NCBI RefSeq assembly: GCF_003627215.1
Contig: NZ_CP032677.1
Coordinates: forward strand, 749,501-813,500
Reading direction: 5' to 3'
Length of the DNA: 64,000 nt
Source: Pseudomonas sp. Leaf58
GTDB lineage: Bacteria; Pseudomonadota; Gammaproteobacteria; Pseudomonadales; Pseudomonadaceae
The position numbers were made by a program, and so were the translations under genes. Below are positions 8,380 to 18,101 of this stretch, piece after piece. Numbering within the stretch: position 1 is the stretch's first letter; each line of letters begins with the position of its first letter. A model generated the notes under the pieces. It searched no databases and was not told the origin of the DNA. It was given only the letters and a program-made list of their open reading frames with translations.

Positions 8380-8486
8380 CACTTCATGAAGTCGAACAAA
8401 AACAATATGCAAGGCAATTTGCTTCGCTCTGCCAAGACGAGGTCGTTGCAACGCCCTTGCCCGCCAACTTTCATGAGTAAACCACA

Positions 8487-9926
8487 ATGTCCCTGCAGAC
8501 AACGACAACCAGAAATGCAGCTACGCATAGCTTCAAGCAGGATATGCAAACCCGCCATATCGTCATGCTGGCGCTGGGCGGTGTCATCGGTACTGGCCTG
8601 TTCCTGACCTCGGGCTACACCGTCAACCAGGCCGGGCCGTTGGGCGCGGTCATCGCCTATATCCTGGGCGCGATCATGGTCTACCTGGTGATGATGTGCC
8701 TGGGCGAACTGGCCGTACACATGCCGGAAGTCGGCTCGTTCAGTAGTTACGCCACCCGCTACATCGGGCCGGGCACAGGCTACATGGTGGCCTGGATGTA
8801 CTGGCTGACCTGGACCGTGGCCATCGGCTCCGAGTTCACCGCCGCCGGCATTCTGATGGTGCGCTGGTTCCCCGAAACGCCGGTGTGGTTATGGAGTGCG
8901 CTGTTCGGCGCGGTGGTGTTCTTCAGCAATATCATTTCGGTGCGCTCGTTTGCCGAAACCGAATTCTGGTTGTCGCTGATCAAGGTGCTGGCGGTGGTTG
9001 CCTTCCTGGTGATTGGCGGCGGGGCGATCCTGGGTGTGTTCGAAATTAGCCAGGCGCACAGTGTCGGGTTGGGCAACTTCACGCGCGAAGGGCTGTTCCC
9101 CACTGGCTTTTGGTCAATTGCCATGACCCTGTTGGCGGTGGCCTTCGCCTTCTCGGGTACCGAGCTGATCGGCATTGCCGCCGGCGAAACCCGCGACCCG
9201 GAAAAGAACGTGCCCAAGGCCATCCGTACCACCGTGTTGCGCCTGGCATTGTTCTTCGTCGGCACCATCTTCGTCCTCGCCACATTGCTGCCGCGTGAGC
9301 AAGCCGGTGTGGTGGAGAGCCCGTTCGTGATGGTCTTTGCAATGATTGGTATCCCCTACGCGGCGGACATCATGAACTTCGTCATCATCACCGCGCTGTT
9401 GTCCGCCGCCAACTCCGGCCTTTACGCTGCCGCCCGCATGCTCTGGACCCTCAGTGACCAAGGCAACATGCCACGCCGCTATGCCGCATTGTCCCGCCGT
9501 GGCACACCGTTCAACGCCATCGTCCTGAGCATGGCCGGCGGCATGGCTTCGCTGCTGAGCGGCGTGTTTGCCCCCGACACCATTTACCTCGCGCTGGTGT
9601 CCATTTCCGGGCTGGCGGTGGTGGTGGTGTGGATCAGCATCGCGATTAGCCAAATGGCCTTCCGTCGCCACTACCTCGCCAATGGCGGCAAGCTCGAAGA
9701 CCTTAAGTTCCGCGTGCGCGGCTACCCGTTCGTGCCGCTGGCCGCGATTGTCTGCTGTGTGCTGGCCTGCGTGGGTATCGCCTTCGACCCGGCCCAGCGC
9801 GTGGCCCTGTATTTCGGTTTGCCCTTCATCGCCTGGTGCTACCTGGCGTTCTGGCTAACCCGCAAATACCGCGAAGCTCGCCCGCTGCCGCTGGATGTCG
9901 TGGCGCCAGGTTCCGAGGCTGCCTGA
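8487..9926 (+). CDS. Amino-acid permease, APC superfamily (AAT family)
   Basis: A 479-aa inner-membrane proton-coupled amino-acid importer with about 12 membrane helices. The first helix shows the family signature [13 protein letters not shown], and the later [10 protein letters not shown] and [16 protein letters not shown] blocks are typical of the LysP/GabP/CycA/MmuP group. It lies between a sulfur amino-acid enzyme pair and a LysR regulator, so S-methylmethionine, methionine, homoserine or threonine are reasonable substrates. The specific ligand cannot be read. The start at 8487 follows a region lacking a strong ribosome site, so the exact N-terminus is slightly uncertain. Confidence 0.87.
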   Translation: MSLQTTTTRNAATHSFKQDMQTRHIVMLALGGVIGTGLFLTSGYTVNQAGPLGAVIAYILGAIMVYLVMMCLGELAVHMPEVGSFSSYATRYIGPGTGYMVAWMYWLTWTVAIGSEFTAAGILMVRWFPETPVWLWSALFGAVVFFSNIISVRSFAETEFWLSLIKVLAVVAFLVIGGGAILGVFEISQAHSVGLGNFTREGLFPTGFWSIAMTLLAVAFAFSGTELIGIAAGETRDPEKNVPKAIRTTVLRLALFFVGTIFVLATLLPREQAGVVESPFVMVFAMIGIPYAADIMNFVIITALLSAANSGLYAAARMLWTLSDQGNMPRRYAALSRRGTPFNAIVLSMAGGMASLLSGVFAPDTIYLALVSISGLAVVVVWISIAISQMAFRRHYLANGGKLEDLKFRVRGYPFVPLAAIVCCVLACVGIAFDPAQRVALYFGLPFIAWCYLAFWLTRKYREARPLPLDVVAPGSEAA

Positions 9927-9972
9927 GCAGGGTGATACTAGGCCACCGGAACGTTGCCATGAGAAACCGCCG

Positions 9973-10866
9973 ATGACCCAGAAAACCCTGCCCCCGTTGA
10001 ATTGGCTCAGAGCCTTCGAAGTGTCGGCGCGTTACCTGAACTTCACCCACGCAGCAGAGGAACTGCACCTTACCCAGGGGGCGGTGAGCCAGCAGATTCG
10101 TCACCTGGAAAGCCAACTGGGGGTGGCGCTGTTCAAGCGCTTGCCCCGTGGGCTGGGGCTGACCGAGGAGGGGCAGTCGTACCTGCCGGTGGTGCAGGAC
10201 GCGATCAGCCGCCTGGCCGTAGGCACCAACGAAATCTTCGGGCAGCGCCAGCGCCGGCCGTTGAAGGTGCGCGGCAGCCTGTCGTTTTTGCACTTCTGGC
10301 TGGCGCCGCGGCTGGCTGACTTTCGGCGTGCGCACCCACAGGTGGATATCCGCTACATCAGCAACCTGTGGGTCAAGGAGCTGGATGCCGAAGATGACTT
10401 GGAAATCCGCTGGGGCAGCGGCCAATGGCCCGGTGTGGAGGCGCAGCGGCTAACCCGCGACCTGCTGGTGCCGGTTTGCTCGCCCGCGCTGATCGCCGAC
10501 TACCCACTGCGCGAGCCGCGTGACCTGGCGCGTGTGCCGCTGTTGCATGTGCTGGGTTACGAGGAGGGCTGGGGCTACTGGCTGGAGCGGGTGGGCGCCG
10601 AGCAGGTCGATTCTTCCAGCGGCCTGCAGTTCGACACCCTGGTGGCGACCTTGCGCATGGCCGAGTTGGGGTTGGGGGTGGCGCTGGCGCGCTCGTCGCT
10701 GATCGAGGACTTGTTGCAGGAAGGGCGGCTGGTTGCGCCCTTTGCCCAGCGCATCGAGGCCAGTGAGTCGTTTTTCCTGGTGCGCGGCCTGGGCGAAGCG
10801 TTGTCTGCCGATGCGCAGGCCTTCAGCCATTGGCTAGTGGCCATGGCGCACCGTTTATCAAAGTAA
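9973..10866 (+). CDS. LysR-family transcriptional regulator (GcvA-like)
   Basis: A 297-aa regulator. The winged helix-turn-helix covers roughly residues 10-70 (LNWLRAFEVSARYLNFTHAA, then LTQGAVSQQIRHLE), and the rest is a periplasmic-binding-like effector domain. The LPPLNWLRAFE opening is typical of the GcvA/AmpR subgroup. The ATG at 9973 gives the standard family length; the longer frame from 9895 overlaps the permease. It is followed after 15 nt by threonine synthase. Likely targets are the neighbouring amino-acid genes, possibly through the palindrome at 5967. Confidence 0.88.
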   Translation: MTQKTLPPLNWLRAFEVSARYLNFTHAAEELHLTQGAVSQQIRHLESQLGVALFKRLPRGLGLTEEGQSYLPVVQDAISRLAVGTNEIFGQRQRRPLKVRGSLSFLHFWLAPRLADFRRAHPQVDIRYISNLWVKELDAEDDLEIRWGSGQWPGVEAQRLTRDLLVPVCSPALIADYPLREPRDLARVPLLHVLGYEEGWGYWLERVGAEQVDSSSGLQFDTLVATLRMAELGLGVALARSSLIEDLLQEGRLVAPFAQRIEASESFFLVRGLGEALSADAQAFSHWLVAMAHRLSK

Positions 10867-10881
10867 TTACCTGGAGCACCG

Positions 10882-12270
10882 ATGCAGTACACATCCACGC
10901 GAGGCAACGAGACACGGGTTGATTTCCGCACGGCGCTGCTTTCCGGGCTGGCCGACGATGGCGGGCTTTACGTGCCGACGGCGGTGCCGACGTTCAGCCA
11001 GCAAGAAATTGCCAGCTGGTCGTGGTTGCCGTTCGACGAACTGGCCTGGCGGGTGATGGCCCCGTTTGTTGGCGATACCCTCGATGAGCCGACCCTCAGG
11101 GCGCTGGTCAGCGACAGCTACCGTGGCTTTCGGCACCGGGGCATCGCGCCGTTGCAGCAGATTGGCCATAACGAATGGATCCTGCAGCTGTTTCACGGGC
11201 CTACCCGGTCCTCCAAGGATTTTGCCGCGCAGTTGCAGGCGCGGCTGATCCGCCATTTTTTGGGGGGCGATTGCGAGCGGGTGATGCTGGTCGGTGCCAG
11301 CAACGGCGATACGGCAGTGGCCGCTATTGAAGCCATGCAGCACTGCCCTACGGCGCGCTTGCTGGCGCTGTACCCCAGCGCCGGGACGCCGGCCGACCGC
11401 GCCGCGGTGATGCGCAATGCCAGTGGCGAAAGCGTAAGTTGCGTGGCCGTGGACGGCAGCTTCGATGACTGCCAGTCGCTGGTCTCGGCGCTGCTGCGGG
11501 CATGGCCAAGCCCCGGGCTGATTCCGGTAAGTTTCAACTCAACCAACTGGGTCGGCGTGCTGGCGCAGATCGTGTTCTATTTCCATGCGGCGCTGCAGCT
11601 GGGTGGGGGGACTCGGCCGGTGGGCTTCAGCATCCCCACGGCCAGTTTTGCCGAAATATACGCAGGCTTCATTGCCCAGAAAATGGGCCTGCCGATCAAC
11701 CAGATCATCGTCTCCACCAACCGCAACGATGCCTTGCACCGGTTCATCCACGGCAATCGCTACAGCCGGGGCTCCACCAGCCAAACCTTGTCGCCGGTGA
11801 TGGATTTTTCGCTGTTCTCCAACATAGAGCGTTTCGTCTGGGAACTGTACGACCGCGATGGCGGGGCGACCCGGGCGCTGATGGAGCACTTCGAGGCGTG
11901 TGGCGAATTGAGCATCGGCAACCGCCAATGGCTGCATGCGCGCATGCTGTTCGACTCCTATGCCGTGGACGATGCGCTGATCCGCGACGAAATCGTCACG
12001 CTGTTCCACGAAACCGGCAGCGCGGTAGACCCACACGCGGCCACCGGGGCGTTCGCCGGGCGCCTGCACCGGCGCAACATCGGCGCGCCGATCGTCACGC
12101 TGGGGCAGTTCGCCCCCGAAAAGTCCGCCGCGCTGCTGGCCGAGCTGGGCGCCTGGCACGGTGAGCTGCCGGCCAGCGTGGCGGGCGCCGCAGGCGGCGG
12201 GCCGCTGCTGGCGCCCGAGGACCTGGCGGGGGTTCATGAGTTGTTGGCCCGGTTGCAGGCAGGCCGATGA
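10882..12270 (+). CDS. Threonine synthase-like PLP enzyme
   Basis: A 462-aa fold-type II PLP enzyme of the long threonine synthase group (O-phosphohomoserine to threonine). The N-terminal block MQYTSTRGNETRVDFRTALL and the LADDGGLYVP motif are diagnostic. The PLP lysine is K112 in HGPTRSSKDFAAQ, where most orthologs read HGPTLAFKD. No homoserine kinase gene is nearby, and the neighbours (Lrp, homoserine dehydrogenase, aldehyde dehydrogenase, RidA) look catabolic, so this may be a paralog acting on homoserine or an O-substituted homoserine. It overlaps the Lrp gene by 4 nt (ATGA). The annotation as threonine synthase is family-level only. Confidence 0.85.
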   Translation: MQYTSTRGNETRVDFRTALLSGLADDGGLYVPTAVPTFSQQEIASWSWLPFDELAWRVMAPFVGDTLDEPTLRALVSDSYRGFRHRGIAPLQQIGHNEWILQLFHGPTRSSKDFAAQLQARLIRHFLGGDCERVMLVGASNGDTAVAAIEAMQHCPTARLLALYPSAGTPADRAAVMRNASGESVSCVAVDGSFDDCQSLVSALLRAWPSPGLIPVSFNSTNWVGVLAQIVFYFHAALQLGGGTRPVGFSIPTASFAEIYAGFIAQKMGLPINQIIVSTNRNDALHRFIHGNRYSRGSTSQTLSPVMDFSLFSNIERFVWELYDRDGGATRALMEHFEACGELSIGNRQWLHARMLFDSYAVDDALIRDEIVTLFHETGSAVDPHAATGAFAGRLHRRNIGAPIVTLGQFAPEKSAALLAELGAWHGELPASVAGAAGGGPLLAPEDLAGVHELLARLQAGR

Positions 12271-12704
12271 AGCGCATCCTCGACCCCCTGGACGAGCGGA
12301 TTCTCGCCGAACTCACCGCCAATGCCCGCATTGCCCATGCCGAGCTGGGGCTGAAGGTAAACCTGTCGCGCAATGCGGTACGCCAGCGCATCGAGCGCCT
12401 GGAGCGTGACGGTGCCATCCAGGGCTACACCCTGCGCATCGGCGAGGGGCGCCGGCCGACGTCGTTGATCAACGCGGTGATCTTCGTTTACCGCTACGAC
12501 CGCATGCGCGGCGAAACGGTGCTCGATGCGCTGCGCCAGATCCCCGAGGTGATCCAGTGTGAAGTGCTCAGCGGCGAATTCGACCTGCTGCTGCGCGTCG
12601 AGGCCTCCAGCCCAGAGCGGGTGCACCATGTGTGGAAGGAAATTGCCGCCATGCCGGGTGTCGAGAACACCGTGACATCGTTCGTGTTGGCCACGGTGAT
12701 CTGA
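12267..12704 (+). CDS. Lrp/AsnC-family transcriptional regulator
   Basis: A 145-aa feast/famine regulator. The N-terminal helix-turn-helix spans about residues 5-55 (LDPLDERILAELTANARIAHAELG, then SRNAVRQRIERLERDG), and the C-terminal RAM domain senses amino acids. Its start overlaps the threonine synthase stop (ATGA), so the two are translationally coupled. A local regulator responding to the cluster's substrate, such as homoserine, threonine or methionine, is a natural inference. Homoserine dehydrogenase begins about 210 nt downstream, behind a hairpin. Confidence 0.88.
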   Translation: MKRILDPLDERILAELTANARIAHAELGLKVNLSRNAVRQRIERLERDGAIQGYTLRIGEGRRPTSLINAVIFVYRYDRMRGETVLDALRQIPEVIQCEVLSGEFDLLLRVEASSPERVHHVWKEIAAMPGVENTVTSFVLATVI

Positions 12705-12737
12705 GCCGCGCCGTTACCCTGGATAACCAGCGCTACA

Positions 12738-12773
12738 ACAACGCCGCCCGGGCTCTCGCCCTGGCGGCGTTGT
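12738..12773 (+). terminator. Hairpin between the Lrp and homoserine dehydrogenase genes
   Basis: ACAACGCCGCC (12738-12748) pairs perfectly with GGCGGCGTTGT (12763-12773). No strong T-tract follows, only GCATTT. It could separate the thrC-lrp unit from homoserine dehydrogenase, or attenuate read-through. Confidence 0.5.
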
Positions 12774-12913
12774 GCATTTCCGGGCGCGCTCAGGCGTGCG
12801 TCGGGCACTGGTCAGATTGGCCAGTAAATACAGCGGTTTGCCATATTCAACTGGCATTGCCCGGCTCTTACGCTTGTCCCCATCGACCCATCGTCTGGAA
12901 AGGACAGCACACC

Positions 12914-13957
12914 ATGACCGAATACAAAATCGCACTCGTTGGCTTTGGCGGCGTCAACCGGGCCCTGGCCCAACTGATCGCCGAACGCAATGCGCGCTGG
13001 CAGCAAGAGCTGGGCTTTGGCCTGAAGATCGTGGGTGTCACCGACCTGTTCCTGGGCTCGGTGATCGACCGCGATGGCCTGGATGCGGCCATGCTGGCGG
13101 CACTGCCCGCTCAGAAGGGCGCCTTGGCGCAGATCCCGCAGGGCTCGGCAGAAGCATTCAACGAGGCGGTGATCAAGCAGTCTGGCGCCGACATCATCGC
13201 CGAGGCCACCTTCACCAACCCCAAGGACGGTGAGCCAGCAGCCACCTTCTGCCGCTGGGCACTGGAAGCGGGCAAGCATGTAGTCACCACCAACAAGGGG
13301 CCGATTGCCCTGCATGCCCCGGCGCTGAAGGCCTTGGCCAAGGCCAATGGCGTGTCGTTCGAGTACGAAGGCGCGGTGATGAGCGGTACGCCAGTGTTGC
13401 GCATGGCGCGCCAGACCTTGGCCGGCGCCGGCCTGGTGGGCTTCGAGGGCATCCTCAACGGCACCTCGAACTATGTGCTGACGCGCATGGAAGAGGGGCT
13501 TGGCTTTGCCGATGCGGTGGCCCAGGCACAAGCGCTGGGCTATGCCGAGGCCGACCCGAGCGCCGATGTGGAGGGCTATGACGTGCGCCTGAAAGTGGTG
13601 ATTCTGGCCAACGAACTGCTCGGCGCTTGTTTGCAGGTCAGCGATGTCACCTGCAGCGGCATCAGCAGCCTCGACAGCGCGGCTATCCAGCAAGCGCAGG
13701 CGGCGGGCCAGCGTTGGAAACTGATCGGCAGCGCCAGCCGTGAAACCGATGGTTCGGTGCGGGCCAGCGTTGAAGCGCGCTTGCTGCCTGGCAATCACCC
13801 CCTGGCAGGTATTTCCGGTGCCACCAATGCACTTGCGTTCAACACCGAGTTGCTCGGCGCTGTGACCGTGTCCGGTCCGGGTGCAGGGCGTATCGAAACG
13901 GCCTTTGCCCTGCTGTCGGATATCGTCGCCATCCACACCGCTGGCCGTTCGGCCTGA
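12914..13957 (+). CDS. Homoserine dehydrogenase (no ACT domain)
   Basis: A 347-aa NAD(P)-dependent homoserine dehydrogenase interconverting homoserine and aspartate semialdehyde. The ATG at 12914 follows AAGGACAG; the longer frame from 12632 overlaps the Lrp gene. The N-terminal nucleotide fold shows VGFGGVNRAL, the substrate segment LNGTSNYVLTRM is present, and the catalytic lysine lies in DVRLKVVILANELLG. The biosynthetic enzyme of pseudomonads is longer, with a C-terminal ACT domain for feedback control; that is absent here. The lack of control and the following aldehyde dehydrogenase suggest an oxidative (degradative) direction. Confidence 0.87.
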   Translation: MTEYKIALVGFGGVNRALAQLIAERNARWQQELGFGLKIVGVTDLFLGSVIDRDGLDAAMLAALPAQKGALAQIPQGSAEAFNEAVIKQSGADIIAEATFTNPKDGEPAATFCRWALEAGKHVVTTNKGPIALHAPALKALAKANGVSFEYEGAVMSGTPVLRMARQTLAGAGLVGFEGILNGTSNYVLTRMEEGLGFADAVAQAQALGYAEADPSADVEGYDVRLKVVILANELLGACLQVSDVTCSGISSLDSAAIQQAQAAGQRWKLIGSASRETDGSVRASVEARLLPGNHPLAGISGATNALAFNTELLGAVTVSGPGAGRIETAFALLSDIVAIHTAGRSA

Positions 13958-13969
13958 GGAGCAACGTTC

Positions 13970-15388
13970 ATGAGCCTGACTTCCGTGTCCCGAGTAGCCT
14001 TCCAGCAGCCCGCCTTGATCGATGTGTACAGCCCCTTTGACGGCAGCCTGGTCGGCAGTGTCGCCAATCTTGCCGCTGACGCGGTGCCAGGCTTGCTGGC
14101 CCGTGCCCGCCAGGGCGTGCGCGAAAGCGCCGCGCTGCCCCGGCATCGTCGCGCCAGCATTCTTGAACAGGCCGCTCGCCTCATTGAACGTGATGCTGCC
14201 GATTTTGCCGGCCTGATTGTCGATGAAGCAGGCAAGACCCTGCGCCAGGCCGAAAAGGAGGTAAAACGCTGCATCAACACGCTGAAGCTGTCGGCCGAGG
14301 AAGCGCGGCGCAACGCTGGCGAAGTGGTGCCGTTCGATGCCTATGAAGGCTCCGAATCGCGCCAGGGCTGGTTCACCCGCGAGCCGCTGGGGCTGATCCT
14401 GGCCATCACGCCGTACAACGACCCGCTCAACCTGGTCGCGCACAAGTTGGGGCCGGCCATTGCCGGCGGCAATGCGGTCATTCTGAAGCCCTCGGAACTG
14501 GCCCCGCTTTCTGCCTTGAAGCTGGTGCAGTACCTGGTCGAGGCAGGGCTGCCGGAGGCCGTCGTCAGCGTTGCCACCGGCGGCGCTGAACTGGGCAAGG
14601 CCCTGGTGGGCGTGCGTGAAGTGCGGATGATTTCCTTCACGGGCGGCTTCGCCACGGGCGAGCAGATTGCCCATGGGGCTGGCCTGAAGAAACTCGCCAT
14701 GGACCTGGGCGGCAACGCCCCGGTGCTGGTGCTCAAGGACTGCGACCTTGAAGCCACTGTCGAGTCGTGTGTATCCGGCGCGTTCTGGGCTGCCGGGCAG
14801 AACTGCATCGGCACCCAGCGCATCCTGGTGGACGCTTCGATCTACGAGGCGTTTCGCCAGCGTTTCGTCGCCTTGACCCAGGCCATGGTGCTCGGCGATC
14901 CTGGCCTGCGTGAAACCGACATGGGGCCAATGATCAGTGAAGCCGCTGCACGGCACATCGAGGAGCGGGTCAACCAAGCCCTTCAAGGCGGTGCCCGCCT
15001 GCTTTGCGGCCACAAGCGCCAAGGGGCCAGCTATGCCGCGACGGTGCTGGAAGGCGTGGACCACACCAGCCGGTTGTGGCGCGAAGAGGTATTCGCCCCG
15101 GTGGTGATGCTGGCGCCTTTCGAGGATATCGAGCAAGCGGTAGCCCTGGCCAATGCCCCGGAGTACAGCTTGCATGCGGGTGTGTTCACCCGTGACCTGT
15201 CCTTGGCGTTGAGCCTGGCCAAGCGCATCGAGGCCGGCGGCGTGATGATCAATGACTCGTCCGACTACCGCTTCGATGCCATGCCATTCGGTGGCTCCAA
15301 GTATGGGAGCCTTGGGCGCGAGGGAGTGCGGTTTGCTTATGAGGACATGACCCAGCCCAAAGTCGTGTGCCTTAACCAGATGGGGTGA
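13970..15388 (+). CDS. NAD(P)-dependent aldehyde dehydrogenase
   Basis: A 472-aa aldehyde dehydrogenase superfamily enzyme, 12 nt after homoserine dehydrogenase. The nucleophile is C279 in [13 protein letters not shown]. The residue 34 positions earlier, where the general-base Glu normally sits in LELGG, is D245 (AMDLGGNAP). The NAD motif FTGGFATG and [19 protein letters not shown] block are otherwise typical of the lactaldehyde/phosphonoacetaldehyde-like branch. Given its neighbour, aspartate semialdehyde to aspartate is a plausible reaction, but this is inference. It is followed by an overlapping frame leading to RidA. Confidence 0.85.
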   Translation: MSLTSVSRVAFQQPALIDVYSPFDGSLVGSVANLAADAVPGLLARARQGVRESAALPRHRRASILEQAARLIERDAADFAGLIVDEAGKTLRQAEKEVKRCINTLKLSAEEARRNAGEVVPFDAYEGSESRQGWFTREPLGLILAITPYNDPLNLVAHKLGPAIAGGNAVILKPSELAPLSALKLVQYLVEAGLPEAVVSVATGGAELGKALVGVREVRMISFTGGFATGEQIAHGAGLKKLAMDLGGNAPVLVLKDCDLEATVESCVSGAFWAAGQNCIGTQRILVDASIYEAFRQRFVALTQAMVLGDPGLRETDMGPMISEAAARHIEERVNQALQGGARLLCGHKRQGASYAATVLEGVDHTSRLWREEVFAPVVMLAPFEDIEQAVALANAPEYSLHAGVFTRDLSLALSLAKRIEAGGVMINDSSDYRFDAMPFGGSKYGSLGREGVRFAYEDMTQPKVVCLNQMG

Positions 15389-15399
15389 GAGGGAAACGT

Positions 15400-15753
15400 A
15401 TGATCAAACGTTATGGCGTAGGCCAGCGGATGTCGCTGGCGGTCAGCTACAGGGGCCTGTTCGAAACGGCCGGCGTGGTCGCCGACGACCTGCAACAGGA
15501 TGTGCAGGGGCAGTTGCGCCAGGCACTGAATACGATCGATGGGCTGATGGCCGAGGCCAAGGTGACCAAGGACCAGTTGACCCGGGTGCAGATGTGGATC
15601 GCCGACTACCGTGACTTCGACCGGGTCAACGAGGTGTATGACGCTTGGTTGCAGGGCTGTGCAAAACCGGTACGGGCTTGCGTGGGCGCCGACCTGGGTG
15701 AAGGTTACCTGGTCGAGGTGCAGGTGTTTGCCGTGTGCGCTGAGTGCCCTTGA
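15400..15753 (+). CDS. RidA/YjgF family enamine/imine deaminase
   Basis: A 117-aa small trimeric protein of the RidA family, which hydrolyses reactive enamine/imine intermediates released by PLP enzymes. The catalytic arginine is in KPVRACVGADL and the partner glutamate in GYLVEVQVF. The ATG at 15400 follows GAGGGAAACG, 11 nt after the aldehyde dehydrogenase stop, so it closes the operon. Its presence suggests that a PLP enzyme in the cluster, threonine synthase-like or gamma-synthase-like, generates 2-aminocrotonate-type products. The convergent transporter gene starts 12 nt beyond its stop. Confidence 0.85.
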   Translation: MIKRYGVGQRMSLAVSYRGLFETAGVVADDLQQDVQGQLRQALNTIDGLMAEAKVTKDQLTRVQMWIADYRDFDRVNEVYDAWLQGCAKPVRACVGADLGEGYLVEVQVFAVCAECP

Positions 15754-15764
15754 CCGGCAACGGC

Positions 15765-16712
15765 TCAGCGCACCAGCCGTGGCACAACCCGTACGTAAAC
15801 GAGCTCGCTCAGCAGCTCCAGCAATGTTTGGGTAATCACTGCGGCGGCTGCCAAGCCGCGCAGCTCTTGCGGCAATGCCAGCGCCAGCGGCAGCACCACC
15901 AGCGAGTTGCGCGTGGCAGCGCTGAAGGTCACCGAGCGTGCTGCGGTGGCCGGTAGGCGCAGCAGGCGCGCTGTGAGTACGCCTAGCACCGGTGCCAGCA
16001 GCATGAAGCCGATGTACACCGGAATCACCGGCAGCAAACGGTCGAAGTCGCGCAGCACCACGGCGATCTGTGAGGCGATCACCACTACCAGTACCCATGC
16101 CATCGCCGGTACCGGCAGCCATGCCCAGGCGCTGTTCCAGGCCGCGATTGCCGATGAGCGACGGGCGCCAGCGCTGGTGAATACGGCCAGGGCCATTGGC
16201 ACCACGATCAGTAGCACGAAGGCTTCCACGAACGGGGCAGTGGCGAGGGGCACGTTGTCGCCCAGCATTAGCCCCAGATACAGCGGCAGCAGCGCCAGTT
16301 GCGCCAGCAAAAGTATGGGCGTAGCGGCCAGGGTCAGGCGGGCGTCGCCTTTGCCGATGTGGGTGAACACCACCACGTAGTCGATGCACGGCGTAAGCAA
16401 CACCAGCAACGCACCGACGAGGATTGCCGGGTGTTCGACCAGCCCGCGGGTGATGGCCCAAACCAGCAGCGGTACGAACACGAAGTTGGCGAGCAGCAGG
16501 GCGGCCATGAAGCGGCGCTTGCCCAGGCCCTGGCGCAGGTCGAGGAAGGGGATTTGCAAGAACATCGCATACATCAGCACGGCGATGGCGGGGGTGACCA
16601 GGGCTTCCAGGTGGCGTGCAGTGTCGCTGGCTAGCAGGCCGAAAGCGACGGCGGCGAGCACGGCGGCCAAGTAGATGGGAACTTGCTGGGTTTCGAGTTG
16701 CTCTCTGGTCAA
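15765..16712 (-). CDS. Bile acid:sodium symporter / ACR3-like membrane transporter
   Basis: A 315-aa inner-membrane protein with about ten helices of the BASS/arsenite-resistance fold. Typical marks are MYAMFLQIPFLDL in helix 2, LLTPCIDYVVVFTHIG, and FSAATRNSLVVLPLAL near the C-terminus. The start codon is TTG at 16712 with AGG eight nt upstream; no nearby ATG exists. Relatives are often labelled arsenic resistance proteins, but no arsR or arsC is adjacent, so the substrate is open (arsenite, an organic anion or an amino acid-derived acid). It is convergent with RidA and may be monocistronic. Confidence 0.8.
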   Translation of the reverse strand: MTREQLETQQVPIYLAAVLAAVAFGLLASDTARHLEALVTPAIAVLMYAMFLQIPFLDLRQGLGKRRFMAALLLANFVFVPLLVWAITRGLVEHPAILVGALLVLLTPCIDYVVVFTHIGKGDARLTLAATPILLLAQLALLPLYLGLMLGDNVPLATAPFVEAFVLLIVVPMALAVFTSAGARRSSAIAAWNSAWAWLPVPAMAWVLVVVIASQIAVVLRDFDRLLPVIPVYIGFMLLAPVLGVLTARLLRLPATAARSVTFSAATRNSLVVLPLALALPQELRGLAAAAVITQTLLELLSELVYVRVVPRLVR

Positions 16713-16751
16713 GGTACGGCCTGTGCTTTAAGGGCGGAACGCAATCATAAC

Positions 16752-16778
16752 CTGTGGGAGCGGGCCAGCCTGCGAACT
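16752..16778. repeat. REP-like element (single)
   Basis: CTGTGGGAGCGGGCCAGCCTGCGAA is a diverged REP core in the 16713-16797 gap between the transporter and glyA. Confidence 0.5.
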
Positions 16779-16797
16779 TGGTTCACCGCCCGAAAAC

Positions 16798-16826
16798 GAA
16801 AAAGCCCGGCGCTAGGCCGGGCTTAT
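16798..16826 (-). terminator. Rho-independent terminator of glyA
   Basis: On the minus strand AAGCCCGGCC-TAGC-GCCGGGCTT is followed by TTTTT, 22 nt after the glyA stop. The stem is GC-rich and the T-tract follows directly, a standard terminator. Confidence 0.85.
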
Positions 16827-16847
16827 TCACTTCAGGCAAAACGCCTA

Positions 16848-18101
16848 TCAGTTGCCGTAAACCGGCAGCTTCTTGCAGATGGCCTTGACCTTCTCACGCA
16901 CGGCGTCGATCACCGCTTCGTTGTTCAGGTCAGCCAGGATGTCGCAGATCCAGCCGGCCAGTTCCTTGCACTCAGCTTCCTTGAAGCCACGGGTGGTCAC
17001 GGCTGGGGTGCCGAAACGCAGGCCCGAGGTAACGAACGGGGAGCGTGGGTCGTTCGGTACCGAGTTCTTGTTGACGGTGATGAAGGCTTTGCCCAGGGCA
17101 GCGTCAGCGTCCTTACCGGAGATTTCCTGCTTGATCAGCGACAGCAGGAACAGGTGGTTTTGGGTACCACCGGAAACCACGTCGAAACCACGCTCGATGA
17201 ACACGCTGGCCATGGCCTGGGCGTTTTTCACGACCTGCTGCTGGTAAGCCTTGAACTCAGGCTGCAGGGCTTCCTTGAAGCAGATGGCCTTGGCGGCGAT
17301 GACGTGCTCCAGTGGGCCGCCTTGTGCGCCGGGGAAGACAGCGGAGTTCAGCTTCTTCTCGATGTCGGCGTTGGCACGGGCCAGGATCAGGCCGCCACGC
17401 GGGCCGCGCAGGGTCTTGTGGGTAGTGGTGGTCACCACGTCGGCGAACGGAACCGGGTTCGGGTACACGCCAGCGGCAACCAGGCCGGCAACGTGGGCCA
17501 TGTCGACGAACAGGTAGGCACCGACCTTGTCAGCGATGGCGCGGAAGCGGGCGAAGTCCAGAACCTGCGAGTAAGCCGAGAAGCCGGCAACGATCATCTT
17601 TGGCTTGTGCTCGACAGCCAGGCGCTCGACTTCGTCGTAGTCGATCAGGCCGTTGCCATCGATGCCGTACTGAATGGCATTGTACAGCTTGCCCGAGGAG
17701 CTGACGGAAGCACCGTGGGTCAGGTGGCCACCGTGTGCCAGGCTCATGCCCAGGATGGTGTCACCGGCCGACAGCAGGGCCAGGTAGACGGCAGCGTTGG
17801 CCTGGGAGCCAGCGTGCGGCTGGACGTTGGCGTAGTCGGCGCCGAACAGCTCTTTGGCACGGTCGATGGCCAGTTGCTCGACGACGTCGACGTACTCGCA
17901 ACCACCGTAGTAGCGCTTGCCTGGGTAACCTTCGGCGTACTTGTTGGTCAGCACCGAGCCCTGGGCTTCCATGACTGCCGGGCTGGTGTAGTTTTCCGAA
18001 GCGATCAGCTCGATATGCTCTTCCTGGCGCAGAGCTTCTTGCTGCATGGCTTCGAAGAGCTCGGCGTCGTACTTGGCAATGGTCAAATCACGGCTGAACA
18101 T
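16848..18101 (-). CDS. glyA: Serine hydroxymethyltransferase
   Basis: A 417-aa PLP enzyme converting serine and tetrahydrofolate to glycine and 5,10-methylene-THF. The length equals that of the E. coli enzyme. The PLP lysine is K229 in [14 protein letters not shown]; the [15 protein letters not shown] and [14 protein letters not shown] blocks are present. The ATG at 18101 follows GAGGACCGCC; a four-codon-longer frame lacks a site. In pseudomonads one glyA copy lies beside morA, as here, so this is probably one of two paralogs. It ends in a strong terminator. Confidence 0.95.
   Translation of the reverse strand: MFSRDLTIAKYDAELFEAMQQEALRQEEHIELIASENYTSPAVMEAQGSVLTNKYAEGYPGKRYYGGCEYVDVVEQLAIDRAKELFGADYANVQPHAGSQANAAVYLALLSAGDTILGMSLAHGGHLTHGASVSSSGKLYNAIQYGIDGNGLIDYDEVERLAVEHKPKMIVAGFSAYSQVLDFARFRAIADKVGAYLFVDMAHVAGLVAAGVYPNPVPFADVVTTTTHKTLRGPRGGLILARANADIEKKLNSAVFPGAQGGPLEHVIAAKAICFKEALQPEFKAYQQQVVKNAQAMASVFIERGFDVVSGGTQNHLFLLSLIKQEISGKDADAALGKAFITVNKNSVPNDPRSPFVTSGLRFGTPAVTTRGFKEAECKELAGWICDILADLNNEAVIDAVREKVKAICKKLPVYGN

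Noticed and set aside
12812..15175. A 787-codon minus-strand frame opposite homoserine and aldehyde dehydrogenase genes
   Set aside because: It is a shadow: the opposite strand encodes two well-recognised enzymes, and the translation is His/Gln/Arg-rich without any motif, typical of high-GC antisense frames.
15337..16461. A 374-codon minus-strand frame across RidA and the ACR3-like gene
   Set aside because: Spans parts of two better-supported genes and contains no recognisable domain.
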